A DNA stretch of 42,971 nt from Acidobacteriota bacterium. Its GTDB lineage: Bacteria; Acidobacteriota; Terriglobia; Terriglobales; Acidobacteriaceae. The position numbers were made by a program, and so were the translations under genes. The notes below the pieces were generated by a model. It was not told the origin of the DNA and searched no databases. It saw nothing but the letters and a program-made list of their open reading frames with translations. This document shows, in pieces, positions 1 through 7,843 of the stretch (positions are counted from its first letter, which is position 1; each line of letters starts with the position of its first letter). The stretch is taken from NCBI GenBank assembly GCA_021818585.1, contig JAKATU010000039.1, forward strand, positions 1 to 42,971, written 5' to 3'.

Positions 1-117
1 GATCTTATAGCCCTCTTCGAGCATGTGCCTCAAATACTGCTCGCGCTCCGCGCATAGAGGTGCGCAGCAATGTTTGTCAATTATTTTCGATGATTTGTAG
101 ACCTGTTCAAAGATCAT
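1..117 (-). CDS. Tyrosine recombinase, N-terminal fragment (runs off window)
   Basis: On the minus strand an ATG at 117-115 opens a frame that stays open to the window edge and gives 39 residues (MIFEQVYKSSKIIDKH, then APLCAEREQYLRHMLEEGYK). The pattern HxxxPLxxEREQYLxHxxxxG resembles the start of the SAM-like N-terminal domain of XerC/D-type integrases often found in tandem groups. The ATG overlaps the 3' end of the upstream recombinase by 11 bases, as in recombinase-in-trio (RIT) elements. Overlap and frame are seen directly; the family call rests on a short stretch. Confidence 0.5.
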   Translation of the reverse strand, partial: MIFEQVYKSSKIIDKHCCAPLCAEREQYLRHMLEEGYKI

Positions 118-697
118 TTCTCCGCCTTAAGTGGAGATGTCTTGGCATCGTTGTAGCCACACTCATTGGGTCGAGTCGCGTAGAAGTGCTTTCATTCAGG
201 CGCTGACTTTTGCCACTGTCGTCCGACAACTTAGACAGAAACTTCATGAGTTCGGGGTCGTCGCGCCATCTTTTCTTGCCGCGCTGGGGACTCAACTTGA
301 TGAGTTGAGCACGAAAGCGTTCCGGCGTAAACGCGAGGTACTTTTCGGTCGATCTGAAGTCAGTTAAGCCCATATAGATTGCCAGAGCAGGCAACATACG
401 GTTCAGGTTTGCACCGTGTTTAATCCATTCGGCAATTCGATGCGTCGCAAATGTGTGTCGCAGATCGTACATGCGAGGCTGATAGCAACCATCATCATGC
501 CGTCGAATTTGAGATTTTCGGCGTAGCCTTCGAAACATCTGTTCGAGTTTGCTATAGCTCAGCCGTTCTCCTTTCTTGTCCTGGAAAAAGTAAGGATCGT
601 TCGTCCCTTTCCGCCTCGAAGTCGTGTACACCTCTAGTACCTTCCTCAGGTCAGGGCCGATCGGAATGATTCTTGAACGATTGAAGCGGTTGTCCAT
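107..697 (-). pseudogene. Tyrosine recombinase/integrase, 5'-truncated
   Basis: The protein matches the C-terminal catalytic half of phage-type integrases. It has a strand ending NRSRIIPIGPDL, the box DLRHTFATHRI with catalytic Arg and His, and the motif RSTEKYLAFTPERFR with the nucleophilic Tyr. The usual LGH before the Tyr box reads MGL, so one histidine is not conserved. The N-terminal DNA-binding domain and the region with the first catalytic Arg are absent. Upstream of about 690 the sequence instead encodes an ArdC-like protein on the other strand. The frame stays open to 853, but the extra residues do not look like an integrase. It is probably an inactive remnant created by a rearrangement at about 675-695. 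Confidence 0.75.
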
Positions 698-994
698 GAG
701 ACGGCGCATGAGCTCTTGCATAAGGCAGAACGCCGCACGGCAACGACGAAGACGGTACGTGAAACCGAGGCCGAGGCCGTCGCGTTTGTTGTCGGCAAAG
801 CCGTTGGGCTGGTGACAGGTTCCGTGTCCGCCGATTACATCCACCTGTACCACGGCAATGCATCCTTACTAGCCGAGAGCTTGGAGGTAATTAAGCAGAC
901 CGCCGCCGTCATCCTTGCTGCCTTGGAGCCGCCTGTAGCGGACGAGGAAGACGCACCAGCTACCGAAGCAGAGCTTGCGGAGGTAGCGGCATGA
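677..994 (+). pseudogene. ArdC-like antirestriction / HExxH zinc-peptidase protein, 3' fragment
   Basis: The reading frame begins directly after an in-frame stop at 674-676. It reads TIEAVVHETAHELLHKAERR and then VRETEAEAVAFVVGKAVGL, YIHLYHGNASLL and SLEVIKQTA. This is the C-terminal ImmA/IrrE-like metallopeptidase region of ArdC-type antirestriction proteins, with the zinc motif HELLH encoded at 707-721 and a downstream Glu. The N-terminal ssDNA-binding domain is missing and no start codon precedes the homology, so the gene is truncated at its 5' end. Its stop overlaps the next gene (ATGA at 991-994), which preserves the ancestral operon. ArdC homologues protect incoming plasmid or ICE DNA; this copy is unlikely to be functional. 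Confidence 0.7.
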
Positions 995-1404
995 AGACCG
1001 TTCTGGAGCTTATCAGGAAGGCCGGGGGATGGCATCCCGGCCTTTACCTCAAGATAACCAACGAACCGTACACGGCGCTTGTCATCGAGGCCGTCGACGA
1101 GTCCGGCCCTTGTGGACTTCCGGTTGTCTCTGTTGCCCACTACAGCGAATGGAACGGCGACCTGATGCGTGACCCGGAGATGTGCTTCGAGCTTGGCTTT
1201 GCTGGAGGCGCACACCTGAGTCCTTTCTATTGGAGAAAGGACTTCCTGGGCATCGAGCAGTGGAGCCGATTCATTCAGGACGGCAATTACTGCTTCCACC
1301 CTCAACTGCACGAACAACACGAGAGCTTCGCCAAGCTGTGGGACAAGAACCTTGCCGCGCAGAGGTTCGTGGAGGCGTTCACGGACAAGTGCATTCTCGG
1401 CTAG
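991..1404 (+). CDS. DUF6908-like protein of mobile elements
   Basis: This 137-residue protein starts with an ATG that overlaps the stop of the ArdC-like fragment by four bases, so translation was probably coupled. It begins MKTVLELIRKAGGWHPGLYL and contains GPCGLPVVSVAHYSEWNGDL and RDPEMCFELG. That matches my memory of the DUF6908 family, usually found beside ArdC-like genes on plasmids and integrative elements. No catalytic motif is evident and the function is unknown. It appears intact, but its upstream partner and promoter region are damaged. A short GC-rich hairpin follows the stop codon. Confidence 0.65.
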   Translation: MKTVLELIRKAGGWHPGLYLKITNEPYTALVIEAVDESGPCGLPVVSVAHYSEWNGDLMRDPEMCFELGFAGGAHLSPFYWRKDFLGIEQWSRFIQDGNYCFHPQLHEQHESFAKLWDKNLAAQRFVEAFTDKCILG

Positions 1405-1418
1405 ATCGCTCTATCTTG

Positions 1419-1438
1419 GGGCGGCGAAACTGCCGCCC
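1419..1438 (+). terminator. Hairpin after the DUF6908-like gene
   Basis: A seven-base GC stem (GGGCGGC / GCCGCCC) with a six-base loop lies 15 bases after the stop codon. It is followed by GCTTTC rather than a full T-tract, so it is only a candidate terminator. Confidence 0.35.
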
Positions 1439-1795
1439 GCTTTCACTCCCAAAACGCACGGGAAGAACCCTTGCAGGTTTCTCCCCGGCCCCTCATCCGC
1501 TGGACTTCCGGCCTGCGCTCGCCGGCTGCGCGCCCGGACTCAAGTTCCTCCTCCGGGACCTGCCCCTTACGATTCGGCGTACCCGAGTGAAAGCTACCCT
1601 TTAAACTCCTCGCCGGTATCCCAAGAACTGTCATTCACAGCAAATTCTGCACATTCGATCTGCACAGTTCCTGCACAGCCAAAATTGCGCCCTTTAGCCG
1701 GTGGAGAATCAAAAACTTCTAAAATCGTTCTCACCCGCTCAGGATGACAACATTTTGGGGTGACCGGCAGAGTTCTGCTGATTGAGCTGGTGGTG
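1439..1795. other. Intergenic stretch without a convincing gene
   Basis: About 360 bases lie between the mobile-element scar and the 3' end of the FAD/Fe-S dehydrogenase. Short open frames here are compositionally biased shadows. The stretch around 1730-1760 contains CGCTCAGGATGACAA, which resembles a dispersed repeat I recall from acidobacterial genomes. No RNA gene or promoter was recognised. Confidence 0.5.
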
Positions 1796-4744
1796 TCAGC
1801 TGGTGGTGGGCGGGTTGGGGTTGCAGAGGACTTCGGCAAAGTGCACGGCGCGGCGGGGGGTGTTCTGGGTGATTTGTTCGCGGCAACTGAAGCCGTCGGT
1901 GACGAGGATGTCGGCCGGGGCGGCGTTGCGTGCGGCTGGCAGGAGGACTCGTTCGGCGAGGGTTTGGGAGACGGAGTAATGTTCGCGTTCGAAGCCGAAG
2001 GGGCCTGCCATACCGCAGCAGCCTGCGTCGAGGAGTTCGACTTGCGCGCCGGTGCGGCGTAGCCAGAGGAGTTCGTCTTCCATGTTGAAGACGGCTTTGT
2101 GGTGGCAGTGGCCGTGGAGGATGATGCGGGTGTTGGGGTGCTGGGCGGGCTGGTAGTTTGGCGCGTGGCGGGTGAGGAACTGGCTGAGCAGGAGGGTCTG
2201 GTCGGCGAGGCGGCGGGCGCGGTCGTCGCGGGGAAAAAAGTCGAGGAGTTCGTTGCGGAGGACGCTGGCGCAACTGGGTTCGAGGAAGATGATGGGCAGG
2301 CCGGCGTCAATTTGCGGGGCGAACTGGGTGAGAATGCGGCGGAGGTAGGTGCGGGCGGCGTCGAGGAAGCCGAAGTCGTAGAGCGGGCGGCCGCAGCAGA
2401 CGTGGTGGCGGGGGACCTGGACGGCGTATCCGGCGGTGTGGAGGATTTGGCCGGCGGCGGTGAGGGATTGCGGGTGGTAGTAGTTGTTCCAGGTATCGGG
2501 CCAGAGGATGGCTTGTGGTTGGGTGCGATTTTGCGATGAGTTTTGGGCTTGCCAGTGCTGCTGGAAGGTGCGCGGGGCGAATTGCGGGAGTCGGCGCTGG
2601 GGTGCGATATCGAGGATGGTTTTGAGGGCAGACTGGATGGGTGGAATTTGCAGGGGCAGGTTGGCGAGGCGCTGCGAGAGGCCGGGAACGGCGGCGGCGA
2701 GTTGCGCCCAGCGGTCCATGAAGCCGAAGAGGTAGTGGCGGAGTTCGCGGGGCTGCTGCTCGTAATAGTGGGCGAGGAATTCGGCCTTCCATGAGGCCAT
2801 GTCGACGGAGACGGGGCACTCGGATTTGCAGGCCTTGCAGGAGAGGCAGAGGTCGAGGGCTTGCTTGACGCCTTCGTTGCTCCAGTCGGGTTCGAGGAGA
2901 TTGCCCTGGAGCATTTCCCAGAGGAGATGGGCGCGGCCTCGGGTGGAGTGCTGCTCGTCGCGGGTGGCCATGTAGCTGGGGCACATGGTTCCGGAGTCGG
3001 TTTTGCGGCAGGCGCCGACGCCGACGCAGCGGAGGGTGGCTTCGCCGAAGGAGCCGTGATCGCGGTCGAAAGAGAAATGGGTTTCAGGATGCGCGGGCTG
3101 GTAGCCGGGGCCGACGCGGAGATTTTCAGTGGGCTGGTAGATTTCGGTTTCGGCGGAGATGAGCTTGCCGGGGTTCATGCGGTTGTCGGGGTCCCAGAGG
3201 CGCTTGAAGTCGCGGAAGGCCTGGATGATTTGCGGGCCGAACATTTTGGGGAGCAGCGCGGCGCGGGCCTGGCCGTCTCCATGTTCGCCGGAGAGCGAGC
3301 CGCCGAGGGAGACGACGAGGTCGGCGGCTCGGTCGATGAAGCTGCGGTAGGCGTGGAGGCCGCTTTCGGATTCGAAGTCGAAGTTCATGCGCATGTGGAC
3401 GCAGCCCTGACCGAAGTGGCCATAGAGGGGGCTGTGGTAGCCGTATTCGCGCATGAGGTCGAAGAGTTTGCGGAGGTATTCGCCGAGGCGCGCGGGCGGG
3501 ACGGCGGCGTCTTCCCAGCCTTCCCACTGGTGGGGCAGGCCGGGGACGAAGACGGTGGCTCCGAGTGCGGACTCGCGGACGCGCCAGATACGGGCGGCGT
3601 CATCGCCGGAGAAGATGGCGGCCTGGAGCGCGTGGGGGATGGATTGGGCGGCGGAGCGGAAGTCATGGGCGATGACGTCAACTTCGGTGTCAGTGGATGC
3701 TCCGAATTCGACGAGCAGGAAGGCTTTGCCCTGAGGGAGCATTTTGCGCTCGGCGTGGGCGAGGTTTTTGCGGCGCATGCCTTCGAGGAGGGTGCTGTCG
3801 ATGCCTTCGAGGCCGATGGGGTGGTGCTCAAGGATGGCGGGGACGGCGTCTGCGGCGAGGAATGCGTCTGGAAATCCGAGGACGACGAGGCGGCGGCAGG
3901 GTGGGCTGTGGACGAGGTCGAGTGTGGCGCTGAGGACGGTGGCGAGTGTGCCTTCGCTGCCGACTAATGCGCGGGCAACGTGGAAGCCGTTTTCAGGGAG
4001 GAGCTCGTCGAGGTTGTAGCCGGAGACGCGGCGCGGGATGCGTGGGAAGCGACGGCGGATTTCTTCGGCGTGCTGGTCGACGATCTGGCGCATGCCCTGG
4101 TAGAGCTGGGCGACGCGGCCACCGCGCTGGAGGATGACGCGGTATTCGTCGTCGGAGGTGGGGCCGACGGTGAGGCGGACGCCGTCGTAGAGGAGGACTT
4201 CGAGGGAGCGGATGTTGTCGACGGTTTTGCCGCCCATGAGGGCGTGGGTTCCGCAGGAGTTGTTGCCGATCATGCCGCCGAGGGTGCAGCGTGAGTGGGT
4301 GGCGGGATCTGGCGCGAAGGTGAGGTTGTGCATCTCGGCGGCGTCGCGGACTCGATCGAGGACGATGCCGGGTTCGACGGTGGCGGAACGGGTTTGGGGA
4401 TCGAGCGCGCGGAGGCGGCGCATGGTTTTGGAGAAATCGAAGACTACGGCGGTGTTGCAGGTTTGTCCCGCGAGGCTGGTGCCTGCTCCGCGGGCGAGGA
4501 TGGGCGCGCCGAGGGAGCGGCAGATTTCGACGGCGGCGATGACGTCGTTGGCGTCGTGGGGGGTGATGACGCCGATGGGAATCTGGCGGTAGTTGGAGGC
4601 GTCGGTGGTGTAGAGGGCTCGGGAGGTGAGGTCGAAGCGGACTTCCCCGCGGAGAGTGGCGCGGAGGCGGGTTTCGAGTTCGCGGGCGGCGGGGAAGGAT
4701 TCGAGTGGGCGGAGCTGATTGAGGATGGGGAGCGAGGCGGACAT
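1796..4744 (-). CDS. FAD-linked oxidase with C-terminal Fe-S and CCG domains (D-2-hydroxyacid dehydrogenase, YdiJ-like)
   Basis: This 982-residue fusion resembles GlcD+GlcF-type enzymes and E. coli YdiJ (about 1,018 aa). Residues 50-230 form the FAD-binding PCMH domain (ILARGAGTSLAGQ, GGMIGNNSCGTH). Residues 240-530 form the FAD-oxidase C-terminal domain (GHFGQGCVHMRMN, SGEHGDGQAR). The ferredoxin-like region has cysteines at about 573, 579 and 588 and a classical CLSCKACKSECP at 633-644. Two CCG motifs at 783 and 909 form the cysteine-rich heterodisulfide-reductase-like tail. It should oxidise a D-2-hydroxyacid (lactate, glycolate or 2-hydroxyglutarate; substrate not readable) and pass electrons through Fe-S clusters to quinone. 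An AAGGAG ribosome site precedes the ATG, and the lipoprotein gene ends 27 bases upstream. Confidence 0.9.
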   Translation of the reverse strand: MSASLPILNQLRPLESFPAARELETRLRATLRGEVRFDLTSRALYTTDASNYRQIPIGVITPHDANDVIAAVEICRSLGAPILARGAGTSLAGQTCNTAVVFDFSKTMRRLRALDPQTRSATVEPGIVLDRVRDAAEMHNLTFAPDPATHSRCTLGGMIGNNSCGTHALMGGKTVDNIRSLEVLLYDGVRLTVGPTSDDEYRVILQRGGRVAQLYQGMRQIVDQHAEEIRRRFPRIPRRVSGYNLDELLPENGFHVARALVGSEGTLATVLSATLDLVHSPPCRRLVVLGFPDAFLAADAVPAILEHHPIGLEGIDSTLLEGMRRKNLAHAERKMLPQGKAFLLVEFGASTDTEVDVIAHDFRSAAQSIPHALQAAIFSGDDAARIWRVRESALGATVFVPGLPHQWEGWEDAAVPPARLGEYLRKLFDLMREYGYHSPLYGHFGQGCVHMRMNFDFESESGLHAYRSFIDRAADLVVSLGGSLSGEHGDGQARAALLPKMFGPQIIQAFRDFKRLWDPDNRMNPGKLISAETEIYQPTENLRVGPGYQPAHPETHFSFDRDHGSFGEATLRCVGVGACRKTDSGTMCPSYMATRDEQHSTRGRAHLLWEMLQGNLLEPDWSNEGVKQALDLCLSCKACKSECPVSVDMASWKAEFLAHYYEQQPRELRHYLFGFMDRWAQLAAAVPGLSQRLANLPLQIPPIQSALKTILDIAPQRRLPQFAPRTFQQHWQAQNSSQNRTQPQAILWPDTWNNYYHPQSLTAAGQILHTAGYAVQVPRHHVCCGRPLYDFGFLDAARTYLRRILTQFAPQIDAGLPIIFLEPSCASVLRNELLDFFPRDDRARRLADQTLLLSQFLTRHAPNYQPAQHPNTRIILHGHCHHKAVFNMEDELLWLRRTGAQVELLDAGCCGMAGPFGFEREHYSVSQTLAERVLLPAARNAAPADILVTDGFSCREQITQNTPRRAVHFAEVLCNPNPPTTS

Positions 4745-4771
4745 TGGGCTCCTTGCAGCGCGGGGTGGGTG

Positions 4772-5350
4772 TCAGCGTTTGTGGTTTTGGGGCCACTCGT
4801 AGGAGACGACGCCTAAATTGTTGAGGAGGTTGAGGACTTTTTCTTCGTTGCGGCGGACCTGGACTTTGTTGCTGGATGGACCGGTGAGGTCGTCGTGGGT
4901 TGCGATGACGCGGCCGTAGGGCCAGTTGCTTTCCGGCAGCGCGGCGAGAGCCGCGGGGAGCGCGTCGAGGGTGAGCGTGGTGGTTTGCCAGAGTGGCGCG
5001 GTGGGGCGGCGGGTGTGCTTACGGCGGCTGCGGCGGGTGCGCTTGGCTGGCGGCGCGGGCGGAGCGGGGATGCGGAGGTCGACTGTGTCCGGATGGATGG
5101 TGAGGAATGGGTTTTGCCAGTGGGTGCTGGAGGTGATGGCCATGTAACGGGTTTTGGCCGGGGGCGGGATGGCGTCGAGCTGCTGGGCGTAGTCGTTGAG
5201 TTGCTGCTCGCGCAGGCGGGCTGCGTTGTGGGCGCTGGCTTGGGGGGTGGGCTGCTGCGGGGAGGCTGATTTTGTGGTGGATGAGGGCGAGCAGGCGGTG
5301 AGGGTGAAGGTCAGTGCGAGTGTTGTGGCGATGAGAGTGGGTTTGAGCAT
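4772..5350 (-). CDS. Small lipoprotein of unknown function
   Basis: This 192-residue protein begins MLKPTLIATTLALTFTLTAC, a type II signal peptide whose lipobox LTAC predicts lipidation at Cys20. A Gln/Ala-rich linker follows, then a region with TRYMAITSSTHWQNPFLTI and a basic Arg/Lys-rich patch around residue 115. The C terminus reads RVIATHDDLTGPSSNKVQV and YEWPQNHKR. No family is recognised. It lies 27 bases upstream of the FAD/Fe-S dehydrogenase on the same strand and may be co-transcribed. In-frame codons further upstream (VSTR) could add a few residues, but the ATG gives a normal signal peptide. Confidence 0.75.
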   Translation of the reverse strand: MLKPTLIATTLALTFTLTACSPSSTTKSASPQQPTPQASAHNAARLREQQLNDYAQQLDAIPPPAKTRYMAITSSTHWQNPFLTIHPDTVDLRIPAPPAPPAKRTRRSRRKHTRRPTAPLWQTTTLTLDALPAALAALPESNWPYGRVIATHDDLTGPSSNKVQVRRNEEKVLNLLNNLGVVSYEWPQNHKR

Positions 5351-5393
5351 GAGCCGCGTGGACACAGGAAAAGCATAGCAAATGTGGTGCCGG

Positions 5394-5430
5394 GTGCTGG
5401 CCGCACAGGCGAACGCGCGCGTGGCGCGCC
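5394..5430 (+). repeat. Interspersed GC repeat, copy A
   Basis: The segment reads GTGCTGGCCGCACAGGC and then a GCGCGC/GTGGCGCGCC palindrome. It shares the GTGCTGGCCGCAC core and a following CGCG hairpin with the copies at 11436 and 19687. It sits between the lipoprotein start and the enoyl-CoA hydratase stop. Confidence 0.65.
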
Positions 5431-5477
5431 AAGTGACAAGCGGAGATGAGCGCCTGGTGAGGCCTTCCTGATCTGGA

Positions 5478-6260
5478 CTATTTTCCGGACCAGGCGGGTT
5501 GGCGCTTGGCGAGGAAGGCGGCGGTGCCTTCGGCCTTGTCGGCGGTGGCGCAGCATAGGCCGAAGCGGGCGGCTTCCTGAGCGAGGGCTCGGTCGAGGGG
5601 TTGGTCGGCACCTTGGTTGACGGCGGCGATGGTGTGGGCGACGGCGAGCGGGGCCATGGCGGCGATGGTTTCGGCGAGCTGGCGGGCGCGGGGCATGAGC
5701 TCGCCGGGGGGGACGACTTCTTCAACAAGGCCGAGGCTGAGGGCGCCGGCGGCGGTGACCATTTCGCCGGTGAGCAGTAGGCGGAGCGCGGCTCCGTGGC
5801 CGATGAGGCGTGGGAGACGCTGGGTTCCGCCATAGCCGGGGATGAGGCCGAGTTTGACCTCGGGCTGGCCGAGGTGGGCGGATTCGCTGGCGATGCGGAA
5901 GGTGCAGGCCATGGCGAGCTCGCAGCCGCCGCCGAGGGCGAAGCCGTTGATGCAGGCGATAACGGGCTTGCCGAGGGATTCAATTTTGGTGAAGACGCGC
6001 TGGCCGCGCAGGGCGAGTTGCTGGCCTTCGGTGGCGGTGACGGAGGCGAGTTCCTGAATGTCGGCTCCGGAGGCGAAGGCCTTTTCTCCTGCGCCGGTGA
6101 TGAGGATGGCTCGGACTTCGTGGCTGTCACGGAGCTCGTCGAGGGCTGCATCGAGCTCGCGGAAAAGCTGGTCGTTGAGGGCATTGAGGACTTTGGGGCG
6201 ATTGAGGGTGAGGATGGCGATGTGGTTTTCGATTTCGATGAGCAGGGTTTCGTAGGCCAT
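5478..6260 (-). CDS. Enoyl-CoA hydratase / crotonase family
   Basis: This 260-residue protein has the usual crotonase length and start. The oxyanion-hole motifs AFASGADIQEL (about 61-71) and GFALGGGCELAM (106-117) are present. Both acid/base glutamates of hydratases are conserved: Glu114 in GGGCELAM and Glu134 in QPEVKLGLIPGYGGTQRL. It should add water across the double bond of a trans-2-enoyl-CoA in beta-oxidation or butyryl-CoA metabolism in the cytoplasm. Substrate chain length cannot be judged. The C-terminal helix ends AFLAKRQPAWSGK. A repeat copy separates it from the lipoprotein gene, so it is probably its own transcription unit. Confidence 0.9.
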   Translation of the reverse strand: MAYETLLIEIENHIAILTLNRPKVLNALNDQLFRELDAALDELRDSHEVRAILITGAGEKAFASGADIQELASVTATEGQQLALRGQRVFTKIESLGKPVIACINGFALGGGCELAMACTFRIASESAHLGQPEVKLGLIPGYGGTQRLPRLIGHGAALRLLLTGEMVTAAGALSLGLVEEVVPPGELMPRARQLAETIAAMAPLAVAHTIAAVNQGADQPLDRALAQEAARFGLCCATADKAEGTAAFLAKRQPAWSGK

Positions 6261-6526
6261 GAGAATCTCCCGAATGGGTGAGTTTAGCAGTTGCCGGAGG
6301 CAACTGCAGCTTTTGGCCGCCAGCTGTCAGGTGGGCGGTGCTTCGCACCGCTTTGGGAGCTTGCCGTTCGGGCACACGCGCCTTCGGCGCGCAAAAGCGG
6401 CGCGAAGTATGGGGTACCCGGCGATGTCGCAGAGAGACGCGGAGTGGACTGTACGGCGCTATGCTCCTGGCCGGAAAGAGCCGCGCCATACAGAGTTGAA
6501 GTGTTCCATCCCGGCGAAGATCCCGC
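6261..6526. other. Repeat-rich intergenic stretch
   Basis: This 266-base gap lies between the ferritin-like gene and the start of the hydratase. It holds a GCGGTGCTTCGCACCGC hairpin at about 6335-6351 and a divergent copy of the dispersed GC repeat. No coding region is convincing. It should also contain the hydratase promoter. Confidence 0.5.
6359..6392 (+). repeat. Interspersed GC repeat, copy B (divergent)
   Basis: The segment GCTTGCCGTTCGGGCACACG, followed by CGCCTTCGGCGCGC, shares CGGGCACACGCGCCTTCG with copy C at 11436 and ends in a CGCGCCTTCGGCGCG hairpin. The left part differs from the GTGCTGGCCGCAC core. Confidence 0.5.
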
Positions 6527-7450
6527 TCAAAAGGCAGGCGGGTTGCCGGTTACGTTGGTGGAAGCAACGCCGGACTGATTTGCGAGAGTGGTGGCCAGCG
6601 AGTAGCCGGGGCCGGTTTTGGGGCTGAGGAAGGGCGTAAGGGCGGCCACGGCGGAGTTGGGTCCGTTGTAGACAGCGTTGAGTCCGTCGGTTTGCTGGTA
6701 GTTGAGGTTGTTGGCCGGGTTGGTGTTGCTGATGACACGACCGAGGACTCGGTGTTCCGCCTCGACACCCATGATGGAAGCAGCCACTTTCGCGAAGTAG
6801 TCCAACTGTTCTGCGGTGTATTGAGGATCATTGCGGCTGTAGGATGCCGCTGCACCGCCTCTGGCCTGCCTAGCGTGAACGGATTTGATGGAGAATTCCT
6901 GAATGGCGTTGAGATAGGCGCCGATGAAGGCGTTTTCCAGGGCATTGAGCAGTCCTGTGAAAGCGCCGAGGGTATCGAAAGCTCCTGAGGGGAAGTAGAA
7001 GGTCTGAACGGGATCGCTGGAGGGAGAAGAGATGCCGAGGAGGGATCGGAAGAGGCTGGCGTGGGCGATTTCCTCGGTGAGGGCTGCGCGCAGGTAGTCC
7101 ACATTGCCAAAATTGCCGCCGCTGGTGACGTTCGTGGCTGATCCTCCTGGACCGGCGAGATTTGGATCTTGAATGACGTTGCCGACGAGGCCGTTGAAGT
7201 AGAAGACGGATGCGAGATCTTCGGCGATGAGGGCCGCAGTGAAGATTTCCTTTACTGTGTCCTGGGACTGTTCCGCTTCCTGTGCGGCCTCCATTTGGGA
7301 TTCAGACTCGGCATGGGCGGGATAAGCGGCCATGGTGAGTCCGGCGGCTGCTCCGATGCCGAGGATGCCAGCGCGCCGGAGAAAGCTCCGCCGGGCGAGA
7401 CGGGCACTTGCGGTCGAGTCGATGGTTTCGAGTATCTGGTCAGATTTCAT
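6527..7450 (-). CDS. Tat-exported ferritin-like domain protein
   Basis: This 307-residue protein starts with a twin-arginine signal (ARRSFLRRAGILGIGAAAGL, cleavage near AHA at residue 47), so it is exported folded. The mature part resembles a four-helix ferritin-like domain of the Ferritin_2 type. Candidate metal ligands are Glu77 (LIAEDLAS), Glu126-Glu127 with His130 (LTEEIAHASL), Glu172 (ALENAF) and Glu230 with His233 (VEAEHRV). It may bind a di-iron or manganese centre in the periplasm; any oxidase, stress or storage role is unproven. It is downstream of the tsdA-like gene, separated by 393 bases, and probably has its own promoter. Confidence 0.8.
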   Translation of the reverse strand: MKSDQILETIDSTASARLARRSFLRRAGILGIGAAAGLTMAAYPAHAESESQMEAAQEAEQSQDTVKEIFTAALIAEDLASVFYFNGLVGNVIQDPNLAGPGGSATNVTSGGNFGNVDYLRAALTEEIAHASLFRSLLGISSPSSDPVQTFYFPSGAFDTLGAFTGLLNALENAFIGAYLNAIQEFSIKSVHARQARGGAAASYSRNDPQYTAEQLDYFAKVAASIMGVEAEHRVLGRVISNTNPANNLNYQQTDGLNAVYNGPNSAVAALTPFLSPKTGPGYSLATTLANQSGVASTNVTGNPPAF

Positions 7451-7843
7451 GCATTTGCCTCATTTCGGGTTGAGTGACGAGGATGGACCGGGGGAATGAC
7501 GGCTCGCCTGCGGACGGTCTGCAGTCCGAAATAAGCGGGCTTGTGACTACATGGACTACATCTGCGGGGAGAGATTTGGATTGCTTGAAAGACGTGAAAA
7601 TTTCCATCCGCTCAAAATCGCGGGAAGAAACAGGGGTTCAACGATGCTCCATGGGGCGTTACCGGGACAAGAGAGCAGATCTCAGAGGAACACGATGATT
7701 TGCCGGCAGTGCGTGGATTTTGGGGAGATGTTAAGGAAGGCTTCGACAGTGTGGCTGACTTGAACTGTGCATTCCCGGGTGGGCCTGGCGTGGTGCATCG
7801 CGCCAGGCTCGGAACGGGATGAGAACATGCTGCATGGGGTGAA
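7451..7843. other. Intergenic stretch upstream of the ferritin-like gene
   Basis: This 393-base gap holds a GCCTGGCG/CGCCAGGC inverted repeat at about 7784-7812, just past the tsdA-like stop. It has no T-tract, so it may be only a processing or Rho-associated structure. The rest should contain the ferritin-like promoter, but no clear -35/-10 pair was found. Small open frames here are not convincing. Confidence 0.45.

Noticed and set aside
2099..4294. Long plus-strand open frames opposite the FAD/Fe-S dehydrogenase
   Set aside because: They are Gly/Ala/Glu/Val-rich antisense shadows caused by GC-rich third positions; the minus-strand frame has full family homology.
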